Source of the DNA: a virus | Length of the DNA stretch: 48,844 nucleotides | IMG/VR virus record: IMGVR_UViG_3300031456_000005 | Coordinates: 1-48,844 of that record | Strand: one strand, 5' to 3' | In this document: positions 36,759 through 45,578 of the stretch, piece after piece | Layout of the letters: every line of letters begins with the position of its first letter | Position numbering within the stretch: the stretch's first letter is position 1 | Made by a program: the position numbers and the translations under genes | The notes under the pieces: generated by a model | Told to the model about the DNA's origin: nothing | The model's input: only the letters and a program-made list of their open reading frames with translations | The model's database searches: none

Positions 36759-38205
36759 TCTCGGCCAGCCGCTTCTCGAACAGGGCCCGATCCTGGTCGA
36801 CGTGCTTCTGCCCCAGCTGGTACGTCTCGTCGTCCTCGGCCAGGCCCCACAGCGGGTGCAGGTGCTCGACCTTCGACTCCCTGGCCATCACCCACACCCC
36901 GCGCTGCTTCGCGACCGTGACCAGCTCGTCGTCGACGAACCAGTGGGCGTACCCCTCGTGGCAGACCACCTTCGGGCCGTCCCAGGACGCGCCCCGCTCG
37001 TCGACGTACGCGCGGCGGACCATCAGGTGCGTGGCGTGCTCACCGGCCAGCACCCGTGGGTTGTGCAGGTCGTTCGTCCCGATCACGTGCGCCCCGTCGC
37101 GGGCGGCGTGCTGGGCGTGATCCAGCCAGCCCGGCGCGAACCGCACATCGTCACCGACCAGGAACAGCCACGGCTCCGACGTCTGCCGGTACGCAAGGTT
37201 GCACTTCTGCGCGAACGTCGTGCCCGGCTCGCCGTGCCGCTCACCGGCCACCCACTCGTCCGACGTCAGCAGCACCTCGGCACCGGCCGCGCGCCAGGCT
37301 GCCGCGGTGACCGTGTCGTCCGGGTGAGCGACCGCGTACACCGTCGCCAGGCTGGTGGACGCTCGCAGCGAATCCATGAACGGTTTCGCGTTGCTCGGGC
37401 GGGACATCACCGGGACGATCACCGCGGTCTGCTCGGTGGCCGGCGGGACGGACGGCGCCATCCGGGACAGGGCGACCTGCCCGAAGTAGTCGCTCTCGCC
37501 CACCCACACCGTCTTCTGGTGGGTGGTCTTCACCCCGGTGTGCACGAAGATCGGGATCTGCATGGCCCCGGCCCGCAGGCACATCGACAGGTCCTCCGAC
37601 ACCACGTTCCCCGTCGTGGTGTTCGGCACCTTGTCGTACCAGGTGGGCCCGTACTGGTCGCGCATCCGCTCCAGGACCGAGCGGTGAATCAGGATCGCCG
37701 CCGACCCGGTGCCGGCCACCTGGACGAGAGCGTCCTGCGCGTAGTCGAAGCGGACCGCGAAGCCCATCTGCCCGTCGTCCAGCTTCACCCAGTCGAACAC
37801 GGTCGGCGTCGGGCTGCATCGCCACCCGCCCAGGCCGTCCGGTTCGGTCTCCCGGTACGAGAACGCCAGCGCCCCAACGACCGGGCGGTCCACCGGGTCC
37901 GCCGCCTCCAGCAGCCGGTCCACGATGTCCGGGCCAAACGCCATGTCGGTGTCCAGCCAGAACAGCCACTCGGCCTTCCGTTCATCCAGGAAGATCTTCG
38001 CGGCCATGTTCCTGGCCTCAGGCAGCCCGTCGGTGCCGTACCGGACGGCGATCCACCCGCCGCGCAGGATCCGGGCCTCGTTGAACAGGTCGTAGCCGAC
38101 CATCTCGATCATCGAGTGGTGCCAGGAGTAGGCGACGTTGTTGGAGTGCACGTACGCGACCGCGACCGCCCCGGCCGGGGGGGCCTCGTCCTGCGGTTCA
38201 GCCAC
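36751..38205 (-). CDS. Double glycosyltransferase
   Basis: A 484-aa protein with two GT-A domains. Domain 1 (residues 12-265) has VAVAYVHSNNVAYSWHHSM and the metal-binding DTD in LFWLDTDMAFG (85-87). Domain 2 (270-484) has AVIVPVMSRPSNAKPFMDSL and LVGDDVRFAPGWLD. The two-domain form suggests either a bifunctional enzyme or two linked transferases. It starts with GTG 38205. In phages such enzymes add sugars to structural proteins or to DNA; location inside the structural operon favours virion glycosylation (inference). Confidence 0.8.
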   Translation of the reverse strand: MAEPQDEAPPAGAVAVAYVHSNNVAYSWHHSMIEMVGYDLFNEARILRGGWIAVRYGTDGLPEARNMAAKIFLDERKAEWLFWLDTDMAFGPDIVDRLLEAADPVDRPVVGALAFSYRETEPDGLGGWRCSPTPTVFDWVKLDDGQMGFAVRFDYAQDALVQVAGTGSAAILIHRSVLERMRDQYGPTWYDKVPNTTTGNVVSEDLSMCLRAGAMQIPIFVHTGVKTTHQKTVWVGESDYFGQVALSRMAPSVPPATEQTAVIVPVMSRPSNAKPFMDSLRASTSLATVYAVAHPDDTVTAAAWRAAGAEVLLTSDEWVAGERHGEPGTTFAQKCNLAYRQTSEPWLFLVGDDVRFAPGWLDHAQHAARDGAHVIGTNDLHNPRVLAGEHATHLMVRRAYVDERGASWDGPKVVCHEGYAHWFVDDELVTVAKQRGVWVMARESKVEHLHPLWGLAEDDETYQLGQKHVDQDRALFEKRLAENA

Positions 38206-38443
38206 GCCGCACCGTACCCCGCTTCTCGCCGGGGCCCGCCGTGACCTGCTCGACCGGCGGTTCATCCAGCGACGCGGGCCGGCTGCTGTAGGCGAGCCCG
38301 TAACGCGGGTCCGTGCTGAACAGGCCCGGGTTCGCCACCACCACCGGGTCATCGGCGGGCCAGTGCTCACCGATGCGCGTGGTGACACGGGCGCCGTCCG
38401 GGGTGTGAACCGAGGTCGTTCCTGTCGCATACACAACGTCCAT
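38198..38443 (-). CDS. Conserved small actinophage protein
   Basis: An 81-aa protein preceded by GGAGGT. Pattern VHTPDGARVTTRIGEHWPAD and DPVVVANPGLFSTDPRYGL is familiar from small proteins near capsid genes of many actinophages. Function unknown; possibly a head accessory protein. Confidence 0.7.
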   Translation of the reverse strand: MDVVYATGTTSVHTPDGARVTTRIGEHWPADDPVVVANPGLFSTDPRYGLAYSSRPASLDEPPVEQVTAGPGEKRGTVRRG

Positions 38444-38464
38444 TGCTTTACCTCCAGGTAGGCG

Positions 38465-38517
38465 ACGGCCCCGGACACCTGGGTCCGGGGCCGCCTTCCC
38501 TCGCTGATCCGGCGAGG
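38465..38517 (-). terminator. Tandem hairpins after the capsid genes
   Basis: First hairpin 38465-38492: 11-bp stem (CGGCCCCGGAC) and 6-nt loop. Second 38497-38517: 7-bp stem (CCCTCGC) and 7-nt loop. They lie between the capsid-side gene ending at 38522 and the small gene starting at 38443, and could lower expression of downstream genes relative to capsid. Confidence 0.65.
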
Positions 38518-38521
38518 GGTT

Positions 38522-38788
38522 CTAGTTGAAGCCGAGCTCACCCAGCCGCTTGTCGATGTCGGCGATCGCCTCGTCGGCGGCCTTCACCAGGTCGCCGTCG
38601 GCGTTTAGTGCCTGACGGTTCAGGACGGCGCCCTGCCGCTCGGCCAGCAACTGCTGCACCGTCGGATCCGTGGACTCCCCGACGCCCGCCGGGGGATCCG
38701 GGATGGAGTCCCGGTCGGACTTCGCGGGTTTGGCCGCCGGAGCCTCGGGCTTCGCCGGAGCGGCCGGCTTCTGAATCTGTTCGGCCAT
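38522..38788 (-). CDS. Small protein downstream of the capsid gene
   Basis: An 88-aa protein with a strong AGGAGG site. The N-terminal half is Ala/Pro/Lys rich and probably disordered (PAAPAKPEAPAAKPAKSD); the C-terminal half is a helical hairpin (VQQLLAERQGAVLNRQALNA, then AADEAIADIDKRLGELGFN). Placed directly after the major capsid gene, it might be a head decoration or stabilising protein. Confidence 0.65.
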   Translation of the reverse strand: MAEQIQKPAAPAKPEAPAAKPAKSDRDSIPDPPAGVGESTDPTVQQLLAERQGAVLNRQALNADGDLVKAADEAIADIDKRLGELGFN

Positions 38789-38798
38789 GCTTTCCCTC

Positions 38799-40370
38799 CT
38801 AGGAGTTGGCGACCAGGAGCCGGAAGCCCAGGTCGTTGACGCTGTTCGAGCCGATGCGGGCGTGCGCGAACCACGCACGCTGACCGGTCGGCAGGGCCGG
38901 GCCGGAGCCGGCGGTGACCTGCTGCACCAGGTTCGGGATGAGCTCGACGTCCATGCCGCCGTTGCGGGCGACAACGAAGTTCGACCAGTCGCCGACGATG
39001 GCCTGGCCCTCCGCCGTGGTCGTCCACGTGGTGGTGTCGGGCATGTACGGCGACTCGTAGACGCCGGACTGGAACAGCGAGTCCGCCCAGCCCTCCGGCA
39101 GGGTGATCGTCGACGCGTGGTACACGTTCGCCGTGCCGAGCTGGCGGATCGCGTTGTTCACGCCGACGTTCATCAGCCACGCGGCCTTACGGCGGAACCG
39201 CTGCGGCAGCGCCTTCCACACCTTGTACGGGTCCGGCGCGCCGATCGTGCCGCCGGTCGTGACCAGAACCCGCACCGTGGCGTTCGCCGACAGTGCGGTG
39301 AGGATGCCCCGCGGCTCACCGGTGCCCGAGCCGCGGGTGAACTTGTCCACCAGCAGCTCGTCGTAGCCCTCGGCCAGCAGCGTCGACATCTCCGACGCGA
39401 ACTGCGGGTAGTCCATCCCCACCTCGATCGAGTAGGGGATGGTGCCGCGGGCCATGTGCACGTCCACGCTCGGCTGCGCCAGGGTCGGCGAGTTGTCCGT
39501 CGCGGTCGCGGCCTCCGTCTGGAACGCCCACGTGACGCCGGCCGAGCTGACACCCTTCCACCGGTTCGTTTGCACCGTGACCTGCCGGGCCAGGGTCAGG
39601 AATGGGTTCCCGCTGCCCTGGGCCGTCATGATGATCGACGGGTCGATGAAGACAGGGACGCCGAAACCACCCGTGGTGGTGGTGACCTCGCCCATGGCCC
39701 GGAGCTCGTTGAAGGCCCGGACCGCGTTCCGCTCCTCGTCCGACAGCATCGGGTGCGGCTCGGTGACCAACTGCATCCACGCCGAGCGGTACGCGTCGTT
39801 CTCCGTGATCAGAATGCGGCGGGCGATCGCTGGGTCCGTTCGGATCAGCTTGGCGACCTGGACCTTCTGGTCGTCCTGCAGGCCCTCGGTCGCAACCCGG
39901 TCGTCCAGCGCCCGCAGCGCCCGGTCGCGGGCCTCAGTGTTCGTCAGCCGGCGCACGTCGCCGCCGGGGACGTCGTCGAGGCCGTAGCGGATGTTCGAGA
40001 GCGCCTGCACCACCTTGTCGGGCTTGCGGCGGAACACCTCGCTGATCTCGGCGTGCTTCTTCAGGCGGGCCTCGATCGCGGCCCGGATCTCCATGCCGGT
40101 GTCGAAAGCGCCCTGCTCGGCGTCGGACAGGTCCCGCAGTTCGCCCTCGTCGCTCTGGTGCAGCGAGCGCAGGTGCGCGTCCAGCACCTCGAACATCTGC
40201 CGGAGCTCTTCGGGGGTGCGGCCCTTGATGTCGTCGAGGCTGCCCGGCATGAGCTTGTCCTCGGCGACCTCCATCCGCAGGTCACCGAACCGGGCGCGGT
40301 TGAACGCGAACAGCGCGTCCAGCCCGCCCGGGGCGTTCAGGTCGATCCCGTGCGTGAGCTTGCGGCTCAT
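38799..40370 (-). CDS. Major capsid protein, HK97 fold
   Basis: A 523-aa protein. The first about 200 residues are a helical, charged scaffold-like domain (delta domain) expected to be removed by the protease upstream. The capsid part begins near MGEVTTTTGGFGVPVFIDPS and contains TIPYSIEVGMDYPQFASEM, LLVDKFTRGSGTGEPRGIL and a beta-rich C terminus, as in HK97-type shells. TGATG junction with the protease. Ten bases downstream the small gene at 38788 begins. Confidence 0.92.
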   Translation of the reverse strand: MSRKLTHGIDLNAPGGLDALFAFNRARFGDLRMEVAEDKLMPGSLDDIKGRTPEELRQMFEVLDAHLRSLHQSDEGELRDLSDAEQGAFDTGMEIRAAIEARLKKHAEISEVFRRKPDKVVQALSNIRYGLDDVPGGDVRRLTNTEARDRALRALDDRVATEGLQDDQKVQVAKLIRTDPAIARRILITENDAYRSAWMQLVTEPHPMLSDEERNAVRAFNELRAMGEVTTTTGGFGVPVFIDPSIIMTAQGSGNPFLTLARQVTVQTNRWKGVSSAGVTWAFQTEAATATDNSPTLAQPSVDVHMARGTIPYSIEVGMDYPQFASEMSTLLAEGYDELLVDKFTRGSGTGEPRGILTALSANATVRVLVTTGGTIGAPDPYKVWKALPQRFRRKAAWLMNVGVNNAIRQLGTANVYHASTITLPEGWADSLFQSGVYESPYMPDTTTWTTTAEGQAIVGDWSNFVVARNGGMDVELIPNLVQQVTAGSGPALPTGQRAWFAHARIGSNSVNDLGFRLLVANS

Positions 40371-41146
40371 CAGATGATTCCTTCCAGCTTGAGCACGCGT
40401 TCGCGCGATGCTCGACGGCTTGCCCTGACGTGTGACTGCTCGCCGTTGCCTGGCTCGCCGTCCTTGCCGTCCCGCCCGGCACTCCGCGCACCAGGCGAGA
40501 CGAGATCTGTGGGGGTGCGGCCGGCGGCGCGCACGGCGGCGTCGAACGCGCCCGTGTCCCGCTGCCGCAACCGCTCGTAGAACTGGTCGGTCACCGACCG
40601 GATAGACGCCGTGGCCTCGGGGTTCGCGGGGAACGTCACCGGACCGAACTCCATGACCTTCGCCTGCGTGATAGTCCGCTCGGGAAGACCCTTGGGGTTG
40701 TAGTCCGAGACCGGCGGCTCGTCGTTCCACTGATCGGCGATGACCCGCATCCGGAACGACGCCCCATACACCCCGGCCTTCAGGCCCGGCAGCAGGTCCC
40801 GGTTGTACGAGGTGTCGAACAGCGGCACCTCGTAATACGGGCCGATGCTGTCCTCGCGCAGATCGTCGATCGGCCCCAGCACCTTGTTGCCGATCGAGTC
40901 GAAACCGTGGTCGAACAGCACCCGCATCTGGTCGCGATCCTCCGCGATCGTCTGCGCGGTGAACCCTGCCGCCGTCTGCTCCAGGAAGTCGCCCTCCCAG
41001 ATCGACGACACCCGGTACCAGTTGCCGAATGCCGAGAAGTGCCCGGACAGCAGGCCGATGCTGTCGTCCGCCTTCGCGGCGGCCCGCCACTCGGGTGCGG
41101 CCGACAGTGCCCGGACCACGTCCACAGGGATGCTCGTATGCGTCAT
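40370..41146 (-). CDS. Prohead protease (U35/HK97 family)
   Basis: A 258-aa serine protease that matures the prohead. Catalytic His80 lies in RVLFDHGFD and Ser130 in GVYGASFRM, the usual U35 arrangement. MEFGPVTFPANPEATAS follows as the conserved C-terminal strand motif. The final 50 residues are basic and low complexity. It overlaps the portal stop (ATGA), matching the canonical portal-protease-capsid order. Confidence 0.9.
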   Translation of the reverse strand: MTHTSIPVDVVRALSAAPEWRAAAKADDSIGLLSGHFSAFGNWYRVSSIWEGDFLEQTAAGFTAQTIAEDRDQMRVLFDHGFDSIGNKVLGPIDDLREDSIGPYYEVPLFDTSYNRDLLPGLKAGVYGASFRMRVIADQWNDEPPVSDYNPKGLPERTITQAKVMEFGPVTFPANPEATASIRSVTDQFYERLRQRDTGAFDAAVRAAGRTPTDLVSPGARSAGRDGKDGEPGNGEQSHVRASRRASRERVLKLEGII

Positions 41147-42546
41147 TTGGTGGCCTCCAATGCTTTCGGGACCGCAGCAGGGGCGGCCGGGGCCGCCTGA
41201 GTGCCGGGCGGCTGCAGTTGCACGCTCACCAGGCCGGTGTGCTTGAGGGACTGGCCCCACTCGGGGGCCACGGTCGCGATCGCCGACGCCGGGTCGCACC
41301 CGGCCTCGATCAGCTGGCGGATCGCGATGGCCTTCACCTGCGAGATATCCGCCGCGTCCTTGGCGTCCTCACGCAGCAAACCGATGTCAGCGGTGTCGAA
41401 CCACAGCTCGGCGTCGTTCGGGACCTTCACCAGCGGCGCCAGGGCCGCCGACAGGTCCTGAAGTTCCGGGAACACGAACGTGTCGCCGAATGACCTGCGA
41501 GCGGCCGAGAAGTTGCCCGCGTTCAGCGAGCTGCCGGCCAGGCCCTCGGAGATACCCAGCAGCGACGCGGGCACCCGGGACAGCACCGAGATGCGGGTCT
41601 CGCCCTGCCCCACCGTCGATTTGAAGTCGATCTGGCTCAGATCCGACCCGACGACCGTGGCGTCCGCCCCGGCAGTGAGATACAGCGTCCGGTAGGCGTT
41701 GGCCACCCCGGCGTGCTTCTCCTCCATCATGTCGACGATCTCGTCGAACTTCTCTTTCGTGCTGGCCGTGATGCCCTTCACGACGAGGTTCGGGGTGGCC
41801 CCGTTCTCGAAGAACCGGATCTTGTGCTCGGCGGCCAGGCGGTCGCCCTGCAGGTCCCGGATCGCCGGGGTCAGCCACGACATCCCGATCCCCGCGTTCA
41901 GCGGATCCGGGATCGGCGACCAGTGCGCCACCTCGTCCGGAAGGAGGAACGACGGCTTGTACCCGAACGGCCCGCCCGGGCCCCCGTTCCAGTACACGTA
42001 GCCGAGCAGGTCACCGTCGAGGGCATGCCCGGGGTTGTCCGGTTCCAGCTGGGAGCCGTACAGGATCGCCGTCCAGTCCGGGCGCAGCACCCGCAACCGG
42101 TCCGGGCGCTGGAACACGAACGAGTTCCCGGCCAGGCCCGCGTGCCACTCCATCCGCGCGACCAGCTCGCCCGTGGTCGCGTTCTTCCACGGCCGCTCCA
42201 GCACCTGCAGATCACTGTTACCGAACGTCTTCCGCGGTGTCCTCGGATGCCACGGCGGGTTCCGGAACGTGAACCGCGCCTGGCTGAGCACCAGGGCCCG
42301 CACCATCTGCGCCGCGAACGCCGGCGGGCAGCCCTGCACCGCGGCCATGTACCCCGGCAGGGACTGCGCGATCTCCGCCGCACGGTTCCCCGCCAGGGTC
42401 TGGGTCAGGCCCAGCGGGTACGACTGGCCGCCGTAGTTGAACTGCGACGGGACCAGGTAGTCGCTGATCCACGAATCGATCGAGAACCGGCTCTCATCCC
42501 GCACCGCAACGGTGTTCGCGGCGCTCATGCGGTCCAGGAGGCCCAC
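41143..42546 (-). CDS. Portal protein
   Basis: A 467-aa HK97-type portal: RALVLSQARFTFRNPPWHPR, LARMEWHAGLAGNSFVFQRP, HWSPIPDPLNAGIGMSWLTP, RFFENGATPNLVVKG and RVPASLLGISEGLAG. It forms the dodecameric ring through which DNA enters. GTG 42546 follows GGGAGG. The C-terminal tail is Ala/Pro rich. Confidence 0.9.
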   Translation of the reverse strand: MGLLDRMSAANTVAVRDESRFSIDSWISDYLVPSQFNYGGQSYPLGLTQTLAGNRAAEIAQSLPGYMAAVQGCPPAFAAQMVRALVLSQARFTFRNPPWHPRTPRKTFGNSDLQVLERPWKNATTGELVARMEWHAGLAGNSFVFQRPDRLRVLRPDWTAILYGSQLEPDNPGHALDGDLLGYVYWNGGPGGPFGYKPSFLLPDEVAHWSPIPDPLNAGIGMSWLTPAIRDLQGDRLAAEHKIRFFENGATPNLVVKGITASTKEKFDEIVDMMEEKHAGVANAYRTLYLTAGADATVVGSDLSQIDFKSTVGQGETRISVLSRVPASLLGISEGLAGSSLNAGNFSAARRSFGDTFVFPELQDLSAALAPLVKVPNDAELWFDTADIGLLREDAKDAADISQVKAIAIRQLIEAGCDPASAIATVAPEWGQSLKHTGLVSVQLQPPGTQAAPAAPAAVPKALEATK

Positions 42547-42571
42547 TACTTGCCTCCCTCAGTCGTCGCGG

Positions 42572-42802
42572 TCAGGTGCGGGGCGATGTGGGGCGGGCAT
42601 CGGACCAGCCGATCCGCACCGCGACGGCGACGAACGCCAGAGCCAGCCACACCGCGGTGAACGCCTTGCCCACCGACCAGCCCAGCAACCAGAACAGACC
42701 GGCCAGCAGAGTGAGGGCAGTGCGTCTGAAGTGGATTTCGCGGGCCTCGGTGGTGATCCGCTGCACCGGAACCCGATCCAGCATCGTGTCGAGCGCGGTC
42801 AT
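42572..42802 (-). CDS. Small membrane protein between terminase and portal
   Basis: A 76-aa protein (MLDRVPVQRITTEAREIHFR) with two hydrophobic stretches (ALTLLAGLFWLLGWSVGKAF and AVWLALAFVAVAVRIGW). Proteins of this form occur at this position in many actinophages; their role is unknown. ATG follows GGAGCT. Confidence 0.75.
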   Translation of the reverse strand: MTALDTMLDRVPVQRITTEAREIHFRRTALTLLAGLFWLLGWSVGKAFTAVWLALAFVAVAVRIGWSDARPTSPRT

Positions 42803-42811
42803 GAAGAGCTC

Positions 42812-44371
42812 CTACCGTCGTGCGCCGAAGAAGGGCTGCGCCCGGTGGTGCGAGAGCGCCCAGTTGGCGTTGGTGATCGCGGGGATGCCGGAGATGTCCA
42901 CACCCGCAGCGGCCGACAGGCGCTTGCCCCACAGCCACCCGCCGTCACCGACGTCGCGCTTCACCGCGGCGTCGAGCATGTCCGTGAGTTCCTGCTGGCC
43001 GATGTGGCGGACCTTGTCGTTCTCGAAGTCGTCCTGCAGTCCGCCGCACGCCTCGACCAGCTCCGCGGTGCCCAGCAGCACCGGGACGATGCCAACGGCA
43101 GCGAAAGCGGGCATCAGTGGCCCCAGCGCGAGCTTGTCGCCGACAATCGCCGGCCGGGCGACCTTCCCGTCCTGGATCTCGAACAGGTCCTGCTCGGCGA
43201 CCATCTTCGCGACCTGCGCGACCACCCAGTCCACACCAGCATCGGTGCGGGCCAGCTCGAGATGTGCCCGCCCATCGCCCCGGAAGCCGGCCACGCCGAC
43301 CGAGGCGGATGCTCTGGACGGCGGGATCTCGATGCCGATGGCGATCGACCCGACGATCAGAGAAGACTCGTCCTCGCGCTCTTCCCACAGTTCCTTCGGG
43401 ATCGGCTTGGGTGCCGTCCCGCCGGGGCCGTCACCCCACCACGTCAGGATCTCCCGGGCGAACTCCTCGGCGCCCATCGACTGCCGGAACGCCTCGATCG
43501 TGTTCGGGCTGTTGCGCCCGTCCGGGACCAGCGTCGAGCGCATCGTGTGGTTCGCCTCTTGCCGGCGCACCGGGTTGTCCAGCTGGCAGCCCGGCGTCCC
43601 CTTGCCGTGCTGGCAGTTGCGCAGCCTGCACTTCTCGAACCGGGCACCCCACTCGATATACGCCAGCGTCGGATCGCCCTTGTCCGGATCCTCCGAGCCG
43701 GCCCGGCCGCGGTCGCGAACCTCGATCCACACCTCGGCATCCGCGGCGCCCGCCGAACCGGCCATCCGCACGATCGGATCGTCCGCGGCCGCCGTCGTCG
43801 GCAGCAGTGCACCAAGGTGCATCTGCTTCAGCGCCTGGGCCTCATCCAGGGTCAGGCTGTCGACCTCGGCGAACCCGCGGCCGGCCTTCCCCGACCGGGC
43901 GATGAACTGCAGCATCGCCCCGGTGATCAGGGTCACCGTGTGGTTGCCGTTGCCAGACGTGATCGACTGCACCCGGCGGGACAGATCCGAGCAGCCCTCG
44001 ATCAACTGCTGCAGGTCCGCGAACGTCTTGTCTGCCGTCGACTGCAGGTGCGCGGTCCACACCACCAGGCGGCGGCCGAACAGCCACAGATCCGCCATCG
44101 CCGACGGCAGCATCACCGCGCCCGTCTTGCCCTGCTGGCGGGCCTCCACCATCGCGACCGTGTACGCAGCCCACCTGCCCGGTGAGCTCTCGCTATGCAG
44201 GCAGTCCAGGGCCAGGCGCTGCTCGGCGTCCGGGGACCGGCCGAACCTGGTCATGAAGTCGATGACCTCGCCCGCGGCGGAGCCCGTCCGCGGCGGCGTC
44301 CAGATGTGCATCGGCGGAACCCGGACGTCGTCGTGGCCAAGCAGCCGATCCTCGGCCAGGGTCAGGCTCAC
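42812..44371 (-). CDS. terL: Terminase, large subunit
   Basis: A 519-aa terminase. ATPase: Walker A-like VEARQQGKTGAV (residues 75-86) and Walker B LTLDEAQ (173-179). A Cys-rich insert (CRLRNCQHGKGTPGCQ) follows. The nuclease domain includes SIAIGIEIPPSRASASVGVA and ends with DMLDAAVKRDVGDGGWLW. It drives DNA into the prohead and cuts it. GTG 44371 overlaps the small-subunit stop (GTGA). Confidence 0.93.
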   Translation of the reverse strand: MSLTLAEDRLLGHDDVRVPPMHIWTPPRTGSAAGEVIDFMTRFGRSPDAEQRLALDCLHSESSPGRWAAYTVAMVEARQQGKTGAVMLPSAMADLWLFGRRLVVWTAHLQSTADKTFADLQQLIEGCSDLSRRVQSITSGNGNHTVTLITGAMLQFIARSGKAGRGFAEVDSLTLDEAQALKQMHLGALLPTTAAADDPIVRMAGSAGAADAEVWIEVRDRGRAGSEDPDKGDPTLAYIEWGARFEKCRLRNCQHGKGTPGCQLDNPVRRQEANHTMRSTLVPDGRNSPNTIEAFRQSMGAEEFAREILTWWGDGPGGTAPKPIPKELWEEREDESSLIVGSIAIGIEIPPSRASASVGVAGFRGDGRAHLELARTDAGVDWVVAQVAKMVAEQDLFEIQDGKVARPAIVGDKLALGPLMPAFAAVGIVPVLLGTAELVEACGGLQDDFENDKVRHIGQQELTDMLDAAVKRDVGDGGWLWGKRLSAAAGVDISGIPAITNANWALSHHRAQPFFGARR

Positions 44372-44820
44372 GCAGACCGGTCGATCCGGGCCTGGCGAGC
44401 CTGCTGCAGCTCATCCAGCCAATCGCCGACCGGCATCGCGCCGGCCACCGCATCGGCAAGGCTCGCTCGCAGCTCCCGCGACAGTGAGGCCGTCTGCGAC
44501 CCGGTATGGCCACCGCCGTCCATCAGCTGCGCCAGGTGCACGGCCACCGCGCCGGCCATCGAACCCTCGCGGCCCACTGACGCCAGCTCGGCCCGCGCCG
44601 CCATCTCCAGCGGACCAGGCGCGCGCTCGACCTCCGGCGCACCCTGGCCGACCCCCGGGAGTCCCGTCACCGTCCCGCCGGCCGCCGGGCGCTTAGCCCG
44701 CAGCTTCGGCGGGGCACACACCTCGCAGTACAAGCGCGACGAGCCCTTCGGTCGCGTGAACCGCTTCACGCACTTCGGGTTCTTCTTCGGGTTCGGGCAC
44801 CGCATCCGCGTACCGGCCAC
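44368..44820 (-). CDS. Terminase small subunit (putative)
   Basis: A 150-aa protein directly upstream of terL. N-terminal basic zinc-binding region (CPNPKKNPKCVKRFTRP, then LYCEVCAPPKLRAKRP) that could bind the packaging site, and a helical C-terminal half (RELRASLADAVAGAMPVGDW, LDELQQARQARI) suitable for oligomerisation. Assignment rests on position and charge. GTG 44820 or ATG 44805 may start it. Confidence 0.65.
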   Translation of the reverse strand: MAGTRMRCPNPKKNPKCVKRFTRPKGSSRLYCEVCAPPKLRAKRPAAGGTVTGLPGVGQGAPEVERAPGPLEMAARAELASVGREGSMAGAVAVHLAQLMDGGGHTGSQTASLSRELRASLADAVAGAMPVGDWLDELQQARQARIDRSA

Positions 44821-45016
44821 CGGGAACTCACCTCCCGGTCACTCCCCGTCACAGAGGTCGGGAACATGCCAGACGCGCCGACCGCACCGCGGGGAGAGAA
44901 ATGGCGACAGAGGCGGGGTCGGGGAGGTCGTCGATTGCGTCGACGCCCCGCCCCCCTACCCCTGCCCTGACCTGCGACGATGCTTCCTTATGCGCGAATG
45001 GTTCTCATCAGCGCGT
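44821..45016. other. Intergenic region, candidate cos/pac site
   Basis: This 196-bp gap lies between the packaging HNH gene and the small terminase gene and holds no convincing gene. In HNH-containing cos phages the cohesive-end site lies close to these genes. The stretch contains GC-rich repeats (about 44870-44990) but no site can be named from sequence alone. Confidence 0.35.
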
Positions 45017-45385
45017 TCACCACGCGCGCGTGGTCTTGAGAACGGATCTCACCGCGCGCACTCGTCCGCGCTTGCGGTTGCCGTAGATCGCACCCGATCG
45101 GTCACTGCACCGAGCGCACTCGGCCTGCGTGTTCGACAGTGCGTTGATCTGCTGGTCTGTCCACCCGAGCCGCTTGGCCTGGTCGCGCTCGACGATGTGC
45201 CCGACGACGAGCGACCGGGGGTTGACGCGCCTGGTGCCAGGCAGGTAGCGGGGTGCGCCGTACTGGATGGCCCTGCCACACCGTGCGCAGGGTAGGCCAG
45301 CGCGGATGTGGTGCTGCCGGATGGTGACGCGCCACTCGGTGGTGGTGAGGAGTGGGTCTGATCCCTTGCTGGCCCGGCGTGGCAC
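45017..45385 (-). CDS. Packaging-associated HNH endonuclease
   Basis: A 122-aa HNH protein: CARCGRAIQYGAPRYL, then VVGHIVERDQAKRLGWT and ALSNTQAECARCSDRSGA, ending in a basic tail. Its place immediately before the terminase genes matches HK97-type phages, in which this enzyme works with terminase in cos cutting. GTG 45385 follows GAGGTGG. Confidence 0.85.
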   Translation of the reverse strand: MPRRASKGSDPLLTTTEWRVTIRQHHIRAGLPCARCGRAIQYGAPRYLPGTRRVNPRSLVVGHIVERDQAKRLGWTDQQINALSNTQAECARCSDRSGAIYGNRKRGRVRAVRSVLKTTRAW

Positions 45386-45424
45386 ACGATCACCACCTCA
45401 GGGCGAGGGCCCCCAGTCGTGCTC

Positions 45425-45465
45425 GCGGCTAGCCGTACTGGGTTGCACCATCCCGGCTTAGCCGC
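45425..45465. promoter_or_regulatory. Stem-loop between the tRNA-like element and the HNH gene
   Basis: GCGGCTAGCC pairs with GGCTTAGCCGC (one bulged base) around a 20-nt loop. It could be a terminator, a processing site or part of the packaging signal. Confidence 0.45.
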
Positions 45466-45472
45466 CCGTTGC

Positions 45473-45549
45473 TGCCAGAACAGGACTCGAACCCGATCTC
45501 CACTGCTTAGGTGGTGTGCTTCCGACCCTCGGGTTCATGGTAGCGGGCA
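45473..45549 (-). tRNA. tRNA-like sequence, probably degenerate
   Basis: The minus strand has a clear T-loop (GGGTTCGAGTCC), an anticodon-like hairpin (CCAC CTAAGCA GTGG, which would read AAG) and partial pairing of ends (TGCC/GGCA, five of seven acceptor pairs). The D-arm is not recognisable, the spacer between anticodon and T-arm is too short, and no CCA is encoded. It may be a decayed tRNA or an unusual structure. Confidence 0.35.
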
Positions 45550-45578
45550 GCGTTGATGTGGGGTCATCGTTGCATTAA

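Noticed and set aside
36436-38244. A 602-aa open frame on the plus strand opposite the glycosyltransferase
   Set aside because: Antisense shadow of a gene with clear catalytic motifs; no ribosome-binding site and unlikely composition.
38787-40580. A 597-aa open frame on the plus strand opposite the capsid gene
   Set aside because: Antisense to the major capsid gene, Arg/Val/Gly-rich without domain features.
42576-44696. A 706-aa open frame on the plus strand opposite terL
   Set aside because: It is antisense to a well-supported terminase gene, has Ser/Arg/Pro-rich low-complexity composition and is explained by high GC content.
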